Under the pieces are notes generated by a model. The model was not told where the DNA came from, did not search any database, and saw only the letters and a list, made by a program, of their open reading frames with translations. DNA of 29,410 nt. Origin: Auxenochlorella pyrenoidosa. Taxonomy: Eukaryota > Chlorophyta > Trebouxiophyceae > Chlorellales > Chlorellaceae. The stretch spans positions 2,764,993-2,794,402 of the forward strand of contig KQ481938.1 in the NCBI GenBank assembly GCA_001430745.1, written 5' to 3'. This document shows positions 19,098-29,410 of this stretch, piece by piece (the first letter of the stretch is position 1; every line of letters starts with the position of its first letter). A program made the position numbers and the translations under genes.

Positions 19098-22000
19098 ATG
19101 AGCGCGCCCAGCACCACCACCCCGGCCGCCCCTCTCGGCGGCCTGCTTGCGCTGCTGCCCGTGGGAAAGAAGCGCCGGCTGATTGGTGGCCTGGCACTGG
19201 CCGCTGCGGGCGCCTGCTACTATCAGCACGCCAAGGCCCAGGCCCGGGCACGGCGGCGGCGGCAGGCAGATGGCACCAGGTGTGCGGTGCAGGTGTAGTG
19301 CAGTTGGCCTGCAGCCATTGTGCAGGGGCGAGCTACATGCGGCCAATCAAGTCCTTCAGTAGCATCGCAGTCGTGCTGGGGGGGCCTTCGGTGGCTCAGC
19401 ACTGCCTCAAGGCGGGCACCCCCACCTCCTGCAGGGCCGGCAGCGGGGGTGGCTCGGCCGGGAAGCGGCGTGGCGGCGGCGGTGGCAGCAAGGCGCTCAA
19501 GGAGCTGCTGCCCCTGCTCCTGCGTGTGGCTGGACGCAAGGTGCTGGTGATTGCGCTGCTGGCGGTGGCGCGCACCGCGCTGTCCAACCGCCTTGCTCGC
19601 CTGCAGGGCTTCCTCTTCCGCGCCGCCTTCCTGCGCCGCGTGCCGCTGTTTGCGCGCAACCTGGCGGGTGGGTGTACAGCTGGGTGGGGCCTTGAGAGGG
19701 AGCCGCTGCATCGGGCTGGCCACGAGCCCTCTGAGCATCTTGCAGGGGCGCTCGTGTCCTGAGCTGGTCCGGGCAGCCCTGCTTGCGACCTGGGGTCGGG
19801 CCCCCTTGCAGGTGCTCACCCCAACCGCCGCTCCCTGCCTGGCGCTTTGCAGAGAACCTGGTGCTGTGCGGTGTGGCGGCCGGGCTGGAGGCCACCAGCC
19901 GCAGCTGGGTGTCGTACATGGAGCTGGGCTGGCGCCGCTTCCTCACCGCCCGCCTGCACGGCTCCTACTTTGCCGACATGGTGCGGGAGGGTGCTGGGTG
20001 GAGGGGCGGGGCGGGCGGGGGTGGGGCACTCGGGGGCAGGATGGCCGCACTCACTTGCGATCCAGGCTGGGCTTGCACCTGAAGTGGCGGCCCTTCTCCC
20101 CCTCCTCTCCTGCTCCCTGGCGGGCGCAGACCTACTACAAGCTGTCGTACGTGGACCGCCGCATCGACTCCCCCGAGCAGCGCATCTGCGAGGACGTGCC
20201 CAAGCTGGCGTCGGGCCTGGCAGACCTCACGCGCGAGCTGGTGGCCGCCACCGTGGACGCCGCCTTCTACGCCTGGCAGCTCAAGTGAGGGGGGGGGGCA
20301 GGTGCGCAAGGGTAGCCCAGCCATTTCAGGGCTGGCTTCTCCTGCGGCTCGTGCCTGTGCCTGGTGGCAGGCAGCGCGGGCAGGTGCCAGGGCGAGGAGC
20401 GGGCTCAGGTAAGGTCCACATCGGCTGCTTGCGCTGCTGGCCAGGCGGCAAGGGCTGGGCCAATGCTGAGAACTGTCACTCTGGTGGTGGTCGTATCGAG
20501 GTGCAGCGCATGGGTCGGCAAGCCCTTGCCGCCACGCCTTGGTGTGCGTGCAGGCGGTACAGCGGGACCCACCGGTACACTGCCGCCATCCTGGCCTACG
20601 TGTTTGGGGTGGGCTCCTTCATGGCGGTGGCGTCCCCCAACTTTGGCGGGCTATTCAAGAAGCAGCAGGCGCTGGAGGGGGCGCACCGCCAGCTGCAGGT
20701 GGGCGCCCCGCCACATGCGGGGTCTGCACCAGCGGGGGCAGCGGTGGTGGGGCGCAAGCTGGTGGTGTCAGTCGGCATGACGGGATGGGATGGGTTTCCT
20801 GCCTTGGCCCCCTCATGGACTCCCGTGCAGTGCCCTGTACACCAAGCTCCCTAACAAGCTAGCTGCCCACTCAATGCCGTGCTTGGCTGCCCCGCCTGCC
20901 GCCGCCCAGGCTCGGCTGCGCTCCAACGCGGAGAGCGTGGCCTTCTACCGCGGCATCGCGCGCGAGGGCGAGCTGGTGCACTCCTCCTTCCGCGACGTCA
21001 TCCAGCACCAGGCCCGCGTGCTGGGCAAGCAGTGGCACTTTGGCATGGTGCAGGTGCGCGCGCCGAGGGCATTCACCACGAAGCAGGGGTGGGCTGCCTG
21101 CAGCTTGTGCCAACAGTGGGCATGGCACACAGTCTGCACAGCCGGCTGCGTTTTCCTAGGCCCTTTGCTGTGCGCGCCCGTCGGTCTGCCTGCCATCATT
21201 TCCAGCCCGCATTCCGTGTGGCCGTGCCCTCTACTACAAACCCCACCTCTCACTCTGCAGGACTTCCTGCTCAAGTACCTGGGTGCAACGGGTGAGGGTG
21301 CAGGGATGCGACGGTCACATGGGGCATGCAACCCGTGCCTTGCACTCTGCATGCTCCTGCGCCCCTTCCAACTTGCCCTGCCCACCCTGCAGTCGCGGTG
21401 TACCTCATCATCGGCCCTTTCTTCAAGGGTCACATGCGCCCCGAAAACACGGTGCAGGGCCGTGCGCAGGTGAGCCGTCGGGGTTGAGGCTGCCTGCTCG
21501 CCCTGCATGCTGTTTCTGAGCTGCTGCGCATGAGGCTGCTGGCATCGCCTTGCGTGCTGCCACTTGTGTCACCTCTCTGACTGCGCTGCCCCACCCTGCC
21601 CTCCAGATGCTGAGCAACATGCGGTACCACACAAGCGTGATCATCAGCCTGTTTGGCGCGATGGGCACGCTGGGCTCCTCCTCCCGCAAGCTCATGAAGC
21701 TGGGCGCCTACGCCGACCGCATCCGCGAGATGGAGCGGGTCATGAAGGAGATCAAGGCCGGCGGGGCCACGGGTGCGCGGGCATGCCTGCCTGCCGCTCC
21801 GCACCCCCCGCTGCTCCCCCCCCCCTTGTGTGATCCTGCGCCACTCTCCGCTGCGCAGGCAACATGGGCGCGGCAGAGGGGCAGGTGCTGTCGAGCGAGG
21901 ATGCCATAGTGTTTGAGGAGGCGGTGGTGGTGACGCCCGGCAACGCGACCCTGGTGCGCGACCTCTCGCTGCGCGTCCCCACCGGCACCAACCTGCTGGT

Positions 22001-25000
22001 CACCGGCCCCAACGGCGCCGGCAAGAGCTCCCTGTTCCGGTGAGGCGGGGGAACAGCAAGCTGCACAAGCCCACACTGCGCGGGGGGTAGGGTCAAGGGG
22101 GGTTTAAAGCAGGCAGGGCCCGCTGCTGCAGCAGGCATACCAAGGTCACGACTTTTGGGCTGTGCAGCCTCTCTGCTCAACGCCTGCAAACCCGCCCTCC
22201 CTTTGCTCACCTCCTTAACCTGGCCTACTTGGACCACCACCCTGCAGCGTGCTTGGCGGGCTGTGGCCCCTGACGCAGGGCCGCATCTACAAGCCCGGCG
22301 GCGGCAGCGGCGATGCCGAGGGCGGCCTGAGCCATGACATCTTCTACGTTCCGCAGCGGCCGTATGTCACGCAGGTGGGACTGGTGTCAACTGGGATGCG
22401 CCGCCAGCCGTCTCACAAAATTTTTTCGTCAAATGTATTTCACCGGGGGCAGACAGACGGCTGCCCGTTATTGCAGTGCTCCGGTCCAGCTCCCACCCAG
22501 CTCTTGCCTGCTTGTCTGTTCCCTTCCGACCCCCTGCAGGGCAGCCTGCAGGAGCAGCTGATCTACCCGCTGCCTGCCACCGCGGAGCGGCGCATCCCCG
22601 ACGACCAGCTGCGCCAGCTGCTGCGCACCGTCGACCTGGAGCACCTGCTGGACAGGTGGGTGGGGCAGGTGGCCCGGGCGGCCTGGCTGGCCCCTGCCCT
22701 CCAGTGCAGCTGCTGCTCCACCTCCGCCATCTCGGTTGCAGGTGCTTTGACAAACCGGGGACGTCGGGTTGGCGCCAAGTGGTGTGTTTGCAGCAGCAAA
22801 CGGGGAGCCTCACAGGCGGTGCAGTGCCAGCTGGCTGCCAGCCTGCGGGTGCCTGCGGGCCTGCCCAGTTGGCCCAAGTCTTGTAAAACGGCTTGTGTGC
22901 AGTGACAGGAGTCGGCATCCCCTCTACCGGCCCTTGGCTGCAGGGATGGCGGAACTGAGGGCGTGGTGAACTGGGGCGAGGTGCTGTCGCTGGGAGAGCA
23001 GCAGCGGTTGGGCATGGCGCGCCTGTTCTACCACCGCCCCAAATTTGCCATCCTTGATGAGTGCACCTCTGGTGAGAAGATGCAGGCTGGAGCATGGGGT
23101 TGGGCCGAGGCTGCAGGGGCTGGAGCTGGGGCCGGGGGCCCGGCTGAGGGATTCGCGGTGGGCGGGGGGGGAGGGGTCCGCGCGGCCCAGGGGCAGACTG
23201 CGAGGCACCCAGCTGCACAGCGGGGGAACTGCACCAGTGGCCGTGCACCATGCGTGAAGCAAGGATTTCTCGCCAACAGCTTCCAGCATCAGCTCCCGCT
23301 GCTCCTTTCCCAACACTGCAACGTGGCATGTGCGAAGAACGGGGAGCCACTCCTGTTGGGCTTCCCACCACCATGGGGAGCCTGGGCAGCATGATCTGCA
23401 CACCTTTGATTCTGGCGCCCATCTCCTACTGCCTGCTCTCTTCGGCCCTTTGTCCGTGCCCAGGCGTGACTGTGGACATGGAGGAGCGCTTCTGCGAGCT
23501 GGTCAAGGACATGGGCTGCACCTGCATCACAATCAGGTGAGCACCAGGCACGCTGCTGGCGGGATCACGCGGCCTGACTGCATGCAGGGGGCAGGGTCCT
23601 GACGGCAAGCTGGCTGTCACTGTGCGTAAGCGCTGCCACGTTCCTGCGTGTCAGCCCTGCATGACGCCCCGTGCCTGCACCCACTGCCGCAGCCACCGCC
23701 CCGCCCTGATGGCCTTCCACGACCTGGTGCTGTCGCTGGATGGGGAGGGCGGGTGGAGCCTGCACCCCGGCCACCGCTCCCTGGAGGCCAAGCAGGAGGC
23801 GGCTGCGCATGCCACTGCCAAGGGTGGTGTTGGCGCCCCTGACAGCTTGAGCGCCCCCACGCCGACGCGGTCTGGCAGCAGCGGCGGCGGCAAGGCACGC
23901 GGAGCTGATGCCGATGCGGTGCTGCAGGGCATGACCACGGGCACGCGGCACAGGCAGAAGGGTCGGGGCAAGCAGGGCCAGGTGCAGGAGGAGGCAGAGG
24001 GAGAGGAGGAGCTTGGCGATGGCAATGAGGGCTTCTCAGGTAGAGTCCACACCTGTCGGGCTTAGGGATGATCAGCGCGCCGGGCTTTCGAGGTTCACAC
24101 CTCGCGCTGCTGCTGGAGGCAGTAGCGCAGTTCAGCCATGACGGACAGCAGAGCAAGCTTTGGCAGCAGCCTGAAGGGCTTTGTGTCCAGCATCCCTGCC
24201 CCTCACTGACTGCCTGCCTGCTTGCCTACCTGCAGAGCTGGTGATTGCCCGTGCGCCGCCCGCAAGCGCAGCGGACCGGCACCTGCCCACCTGGGCGCCA
24301 CGCATGGGGCTCAAGCCGGCCAAGCTGTCAGCCTTTGCGCGCTGGAAGGTGGGGCCGCTGCACAGCTGGCAGTCCGGCGTCGCCTGCCTGCTGCCTGCCA
24401 GTATCTTTGCTCTGTCCCCCATGGGGCGCCCTGTAGCCTGCCGGCTCCATGCCTGCTCTTCTCCGATGCTTGCGCACAACATTGCTGTTTCCCTCTCTCT
24501 TGTGCTCGCCCTTATAGAGCGTGCTGGCCATCCTGAGCGCGGACCGGCAGTGGCTGGTGCGCGTCTCCAGCGTGGCAGGAGTGGTGGTGCTGCGCACGCT
24601 GCTGCAGGTGAGGGCGGGTGGGTGGGGCTCGAGTGCTTGTGTGCCCCATGCCCACAGCTGCCAGCCTCAGGCATACCAGACCCTGCCTGGCCCTTCACCC
24701 TGTCTGTGCTGTCCGCTGCCCGGCCTCCCTGCAGGACCGCATTGCCAACCTGAATGGCAGGAGTGTGGACCTGGTGCTGCGGCAGGACCTGCCCGGCTTT
24801 GTGCGGTGAGCAGGGTGGGCTGGGCATTCTGTTGTGTTCATTTCCGCTTGCCAGTGCCTCATCGTGGCCCCCATACCGCTCGATCTCATCACAACACCTG
24901 CTTGCAGGCTGATTGGCGTGAGCGTGCTGCAGAGCGTGGCCAGCGCGGTGCTGGCTCCCTCGCTGCGCCACGTCGCCGACATGCTGGCGCTCAACTGGCG

Positions 25001-28000
25001 GTCCCGCCTCACCCGCTCAGCCTTTGCCAAGTACCTGGTTGGTGAGCGCACCGGGGCATCGACCTGCAGGAGTCCCAGCCAGGTTCAGCAGCTCGGGAGC
25101 AGGTGGCGCCGCGGCACCGAGCTGACTTGCTTGAGCCTGCCACGCGCCTGCTGACGCATCGTGTGTGTGCATCCTGTCCCCCCCGCTGCAGGCAACACCT
25201 TCTACACCACGTCCCAGCTGGCGGGCATGCAGGACATTGACCAGCGGCTGACACGTGACATTGGTGAGAGTGTGGGGATTGCCAGGTAGGGGCGATGCGG
25301 CGGGAGCAGGCCTTGCCCAAACACCGCCCAGATCCCCGTGCATGGCCGCCCTGCACTGCACCAGGTGATACTGCCTGCCCCGCCCGCGCTCTCCTTACCG
25401 CTCCTGCTGCAGAGCGGCTGTGCGACGAGCTGGCCGCGCTGATCCCCACCCTGGTCAAGCCGGTGGTGGACATCACCTGGTTCTCCTGGCAGCTGTGGCG
25501 CCTCACCGGCAGGCGTGGCATGCTCATCCTCTACCTGTACACCGCGCTAGGCTGGGGCTCGCTCAGGTGGGGCAGGGTTTAAGCAACTGGGCCGGCTTCT
25601 AGCCTGGATTTCAGGGTGCCTGCTCCAGCAGGCACGTCCCCCGAGGCCTGACCCGTACCTCCCTACCCGCGGCCAATCCCAACCCGCCGCTCCCGACTCA
25701 ACTTCCCCCCATTCCCCCTTTTGCCACTGCCAGGGCTGTCACCCCGGACTTTGGCGGCCTGCTGAAGAAGGAGCTGGCGCTGGAGGGCAACTTCCGCAAC
25801 ACACACACCCGCCTGCGGACGCACGCCGAGTCTGGTGCGGCGCGGTCGCGTGGGGAGAGGTTGCTGTTTTCCCAGTGCCGGCAACACACCTGCATCATCA
25901 ATCAAAACCTTGCAGACAGTGCTGCAAGTACACACCTGCTCACGCCCCGTATGCTCTTCTACCGCAGTGGCCTTCTTTGGTGGCGGCACGCGCGAGGGCA
26001 GCCAGATCACAGCGGCCTTTGCCCAGCTCACTGCACACTTGCGGGCGCTGGTGGGCCACCGTTGGGCCTATGGGACAGGTGCGTGCTGGGCAGGATGGTG
26101 CAGGTGCGTGCCGGGCAGGATGGCGTAGGGCCGATCAGAGCACAACCAACATGAATTTTGACTGGAAGGCTTGCAAGCTTGGCACTGCTCACGGGCCGCC
26201 GACTACTCTGCCCTCCCTCCTGCAGCCGACGACTTCTTTGCCAAGCAGCTCCCGCACAATGTGACCTGGCTGCTTACGCTGCTGTATGCGCTGGACCAGA
26301 AGGGTAGGTGCTTGGTCTTTTGCACCGCTGTGCACTCATCTGTGAAGTTTCCCTTCCTGTACCCAGCTCAGCCCGGCCGCCATGCATCCGTCCTCGGCAA
26401 GGCAGATGCGTCCAACCCAACTCTGGCGCCGGTGCATGCCGGCTGTCCACCTGCTCACTGACCCTTTGCAACCGCCCTGCAGGTGACTTTGGCGACAGTG
26501 CGGTGCAGGGCGCGCTGGTGCACCAGCTGCGCTACCTTGCCTCCGTCGTCACCCAGAACTTCTCCGCATTTGGGGAGCTCCTGGCGCTGCCCAAGCGCTT
26601 TGCAGAGATCAGCGGTGGGTGGTGGGGGGATGCAGCAGGCTGTGGACGGCAGAAGGGCCCGAGGTGCTGCATTGCCGATACATGTATGACCTTAGACCTC
26701 CCGGCCTGCCCAGCATTCGGCTTCAACCTCGACTTGTAGCACTGCCTTTCGCACCATGACAGAGGATTCCGCATCCTTTTGCCACCTGTAGGCGGCATCA
26801 CCCGCGTCAGCGAGGCCCTGGAGGTGATTGACAAGTCGGCGCGGCTGGATGCTGCGACCACAGCGGCAGCCGCCCGGCGCACCAGCGAGGGCGGCGAGGC
26901 GGCCAAAGGCATCTGGCTCAGGCACGTGGCGGCGGTGGTGGTGGTGGTGGTGGTGGTGGTGGTGGTGGTGGTGTGTGTGTGTGTGTGTGTGTGGTGGGTG
27001 GAAGGGGGTGGGTGGGGTGGGGGTGGGGGTGGGGGGGCCGAGAAGCGCTTCATTATGACTTTGCCCTTCTGAACATGCCAATTTGCATAGTCGTTACTTT
27101 GCCACGTCTTGCTGCCCGCTCTCCCATTTGCTGCTTCAGGGAAGTGGATGTGGTCACCCCAGTGGGCAAACTACTGGCACGCAAGCTCAGCTTGGAGGTC
27201 CAGCCCGGCCATGGCCGCTCGCTGCTGGTCACTGGGCCCAACGGCAGCGGCAAGACCAGCGTATTCAGGTGCAGTTCGATTGTTGAGTTATTTCTGTCGC
27301 GCATTGCTGTCTGCCATGGAAGTACATGCACAATGCTTCTCTGAATCCATGCCACCCCCTGCTGCCTATGAACACTGCGCTTGGCTTTGCTCTTTGCACT
27401 GTTGCAGGATGCTGGCAGGCTTGTGGCCGTTGCCTGATGGCTCTGTGCACTGCCCAGGTAGTGCAACCGCTGATCTGGCTGCCATGGCAGCGCTCGGCGA
27501 GCGGCCTGCAGTGTACTATGTGCCGCAGGTATGCAACCATAGGGTAGTTGGCTGGAGAGTGTTGAACATGAAGCAAGTTAGTGCATGTGACACCGACGGC
27601 TGATCTTTTGAAGTTTCTTTTGAAGTTGGCAGCGGTGCTTCGGTTTTGTACGCATGCCTCAAGCACTTCACCTCGCTTCTGCCCTCCAATCCACAGAAGC
27701 CCTACACTACGCCAGGCACCCTGCGCGACCAGGCAAGCCTTGCCTGATTTTGCCTCTCACACACAGCGAAGTCAAATGATGTTTCTCCATGCTTCTTCAG
27801 CAGCATTGCCATTGGGAAGTGAATGGGCCTCGTCAGCAGGAAACCGGACAGAGGGTTGTCTTTCAGGCGGCCACACAATCAGTGGCCCTCCAACCTTCTT
27901 CATGCGTCACGTCCTTCCAGGTGCTGTACCCGCTGACCATGGCGCAAATCATGGGGCCCCGCTACAAGGCAGGCACCGGGCGCGATGACCTTGATGCTGA

Positions 28001-28935
28001 GCTCATGGAGTTGATGGGGGTGGTGCGACTGAGGTGGGTGTTGAAGGCATGTTGAGGCAATCGGAAGAGGGAGAGCTTACCGGCTAACAGGGAGCGTTGC
28101 TTGCTGTTGAGGTCAAAGCACGACATAAGCCTGCTCGCGTTGCCTTTTTCAACAAAGGGATGCAGCAACAGCTGGCACTATCCTGCCCTCAACCACGCCT
28201 GCTGGGTGTTCCTCCCTTCCCAGGTATCTGGTGGAGCGTGAGGGCGGCTGGGACGCGCGGAAGGAGTGGGGCGAAGTGCTGTCGCTGGGCGAACAGCAGC
28301 GTCTGGGCATGGCGCGCCTTTTCTTCCACCGCCCGCTGTTGGGCGTGCTGGACGAATGCACCAACGCCACCTCAGGTGAGCAGGTTGGGTTGGGATCAAG
28401 TCGGTGTGTGTGAGGAGCTGTGTTTCTGATGGATTTATGCCAGGAGGCACTGATATCATTGCTCCATGCATGGGTCATCAAAGTTCTGAGTTTCCCCTCC
28501 CCTGGCTCATGCAGTCGACATCGAAGAACAGCTCTACCAGCACGCGGCCTCTCTGGGCATCACGCTGATCACCATCACCCAGGTGTGCGTGCACTTGCAA
28601 CTCTTGGCAAAGTGCAGCATAGATGGCAGAGACAGAGGAAGGGGCGGGGGGGGGGGGGGGGGGGGGTTGAGGTATACGTGGGTCCTGCGTGCACTCTTCT
28701 TCTTCCTGGATGCAGTCACCGCCACTGAAAAGATCCAGCCACTTCCTTAACTGCGAATGTGTCTCTTACCATGCAGCGAACTGCACTGGTCAAGTTCCAC
28801 GATCGAGAGCTTCGCATGTTGGGCGAGGGCGAGGGCGACTGGGAGTTGCGCGAGATACATGCCTCGCGGCTGGCGGGTACACATGACGGCAGGAGCGCAA
28901 GCGCACCACGCGTCCACTTCAAGGACACTACATGA
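19098..28935 (+). CDS. ABCD1: Peroxisomal ABC transporter, subfamily D, full-length (PXA1/CTS-like)
   Basis: 33 in-phase exons: 19098-19279, 19435-19667, 19853-19980, 20130-20284, 20554-20698, 20910-21053, 21261-21291, 21393-21469, 21607-21772, 21859-22039, 22248-22374, 22540-22655, 22944-23071, 23464-23536, 23693-24039, 24236-24348, 24518-24607, 24735-24805, 24908-25041, 25192-25263, 25413-25566, 25734-25834, 25968-26078, 26226-26303, 26483-26614, 26792-26921, 27140-27268, 27408-27528, 27697-27732, 27921-28033, 28224-28375, 28515-28582, 28777-28935; 1398 residues (CTS about 1340). It imports fatty acyl-CoA into peroxisomes for beta-oxidation. Order: TMD1-NBD1-linker-TMD2-NBD2. N-terminal [16 protein letters not shown] and both EAA-like AESVAF motifs are ABCD hallmarks. 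NBD1: Walker A GPNGAGKS (470-477), signature LSLGEQQ (576-582), Walker B FAILDE, His630. NBD2: GPNGSGKT (1172-1179), same signature (1292-1298), [10 protein letters not shown]. The NBD2 switch is Gln1346 instead of His, as I recall for plant CTS. Two introns have GC donors. Confidence 0.95.
26922..27139 (+). other. GC-AG intron of ABCD gene with GGT/GT microsatellite at its 5' end
   Basis: Exon 26 ends CTCAG and the intron reads GCACGTGG. A (GGT)n block (about 26931-26972) and (GT)n block (about 26970-26993) follow, then G-runs. Only the GC donor gives clean phase-2 joining to exon 27 (AG|G, then EVDVVTP). GT sites in the GT repeat that keep phase would insert a poly-Val stretch. Confidence 0.7.
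27733..27920 (+). other. GC-AG intron of ABCD gene (after LRDQ)
   Basis: The 36-base exon 29 ends TLRDQ with CAG|GCAAGC, a good GC-donor consensus. It joins VLYPL at 27921 in phase 0, matching the conserved GTLRDQVLYPL of ABCD NBD2. No GT donor fits. Confidence 0.85.
28646..28666 (+). repeat. 21-base G homopolymer in ABCD intron
   Basis: An uninterrupted run of 21 G lies in the last intron of the transporter gene. Its length may be unreliable in assembly. Confidence 0.9.
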
Positions 28936-29221
28936 CCGTGTCATGCCCTTTCATCTCGCCACACTTCTGGTTTGACCATTTCATTGCTTCCTTGAAAAAG
29001 GGAGATGGATACCATGTTTGCTCCCCACAAATGACAATGTCACGCACAAGCCCAAACATGTCTGCTTGACTGGGCGCTGGTATCCAACCTCTCTGATGCC
29101 ACAAGGCAGCAATCTTGCCATCGGCTCGCCTTCCTAGAGCCGGCGCTGGCGGCAGGTCTTGCTTGACTCTTGACTTACAAAGGGGATTCCCCTCTTGCGG
29201 GTTTTCACACCGCGTCATCCC
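28936..29221 (+). other. Short intergenic region after the ABCD gene
   Basis: 286 bases separate the transporter stop from the next candidate start. No TGTAA pentamer, RNA gene or other element was recognised. Confidence 0.5.
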
Positions 29222-29410
29222 ATGCCTGCCATGCTGCTGCCGCCACTGCCCGCATGCCTTGCCCCCACCGCTCCACCGCTGTGCGCCGCGCCGCTGTGGC
29301 GGGCGCAGCCGCGGCAGCAGCAGCAGCAGCAGCAGCAGTTGGAGCCGTCACAGCAGCATCAGCAGCAGCGGCAGCAGGCGCAGCAGCAGCAGCAGCAGTT
29401 GGAGCCGGCA
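29222..29410 (+). CDS. Start of a Gln-rich ORF, open at the right edge (partial)
   Basis: From the ATG at 29222, 63 codons run without a stop to the window end. The first ~25 residues are hydrophobic and Pro/Ala/Leu-rich (MPAMLLPPLPACLAPT) and could be a targeting peptide or simply low complexity. After that come eight consecutive Gln (29315-29338) and further Gln-rich sequence in which QLEPS/QLEPA recurs. Nothing indicates a family. Another start further upstream or a non-coding CAG repeat in a UTR remains possible. Confidence 0.45.
   Translation, partial: MPAMLLPPLPACLAPTAPPLCAAPLWRAQPRQQQQQQQQLEPSQQHQQQRQQAQQQQQQLEPA
29312..29410 (+). repeat. CAG repeat with duplicated CAGTTGGAGCCG unit
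   Basis: CAG runs at 29315-29338 and about 29381-29398 are each followed by CAGTTGGAGCCG (29336-29347 and 29396-29407). The pattern suggests a tandem duplication of a roughly 60-base unit. Confidence 0.8.

Noticed and set aside
26828..27058. Poly-Val/poly-Trp open frames over the GGT/GT repeat
   Set aside because: They are translations of a microsatellite at the intron start; the flanking exons join cleanly without it.
1..29410. CRISPR arrays, insertion sequences, viral or toxin genes
   Set aside because: No spaced direct repeats, transposase, integrase or reverse transcriptase motifs were seen; the window is ordinary eukaryotic gene territory.

Overview
This is a GC-rich, intron-dense stretch of nuclear DNA that looks like a green alga, probably a trebouxiophyte of the Chlorella/Micractinium kind (inference). 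The reasons are a nuclear-encoded plastid SecY, a plant-type PRMT10, a SYP5-type Qc-SNARE, a full-length plant/algal-type peroxisomal ABCD transporter, a selenocysteine-containing glutathione peroxidase (kept in green algae, lost from land plants), and many GT-AG introns of roughly 75-400 bases. All gene models were built by hand from homology to remembered families plus splice-site phase. Every complete model has exon lengths that sum to whole codons.

Layout: (1) minus strand, 194-2159, partial: Gln-rich N-terminus of a SNF2-family remodeler (ETL1/CHR19/SMARCAD1-like); its helicase domain lies off the left edge. (2) plus, 2548-6177: thylakoid SecY (SCY1). (3) plus, 6467-8271: selenoprotein glutathione peroxidase with an in-frame UGA and a form-2 SECIS element 72 bases after the stop. 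(4) about 2 kb without a supported gene. (5) plus, 10346-12374: unrecognised, probably nuclear protein with an SNNNxWLRRKLYEA motif. (6) 1.2 kb convergent 3' region. (7) minus, 13545-16704: PRMT10 arginine methyltransferase. (8) plus, 17021-18413: SYP5-like Qc-SNARE with His in place of the zero-layer Gln. (9) plus, 19098-28935: a 33-exon, 1398-residue ABCD/PXA1/CTS fatty acyl transporter. (10) plus, 29222-end: start of a Gln-rich ORF, open at the right edge.

Gene pairs 1/2 and 7/8 are divergent, with only about 390 and 315 bases between start codons, so each pair may share a bidirectional promoter. The genes form no obvious pathway; this is ordinary eukaryotic gene order. The most notable content is the Sec-GPX with its SECIS, the SNARE zero-layer substitution, four introns that appear to use GC-AG ends, and very short exons carrying catalytic motifs.
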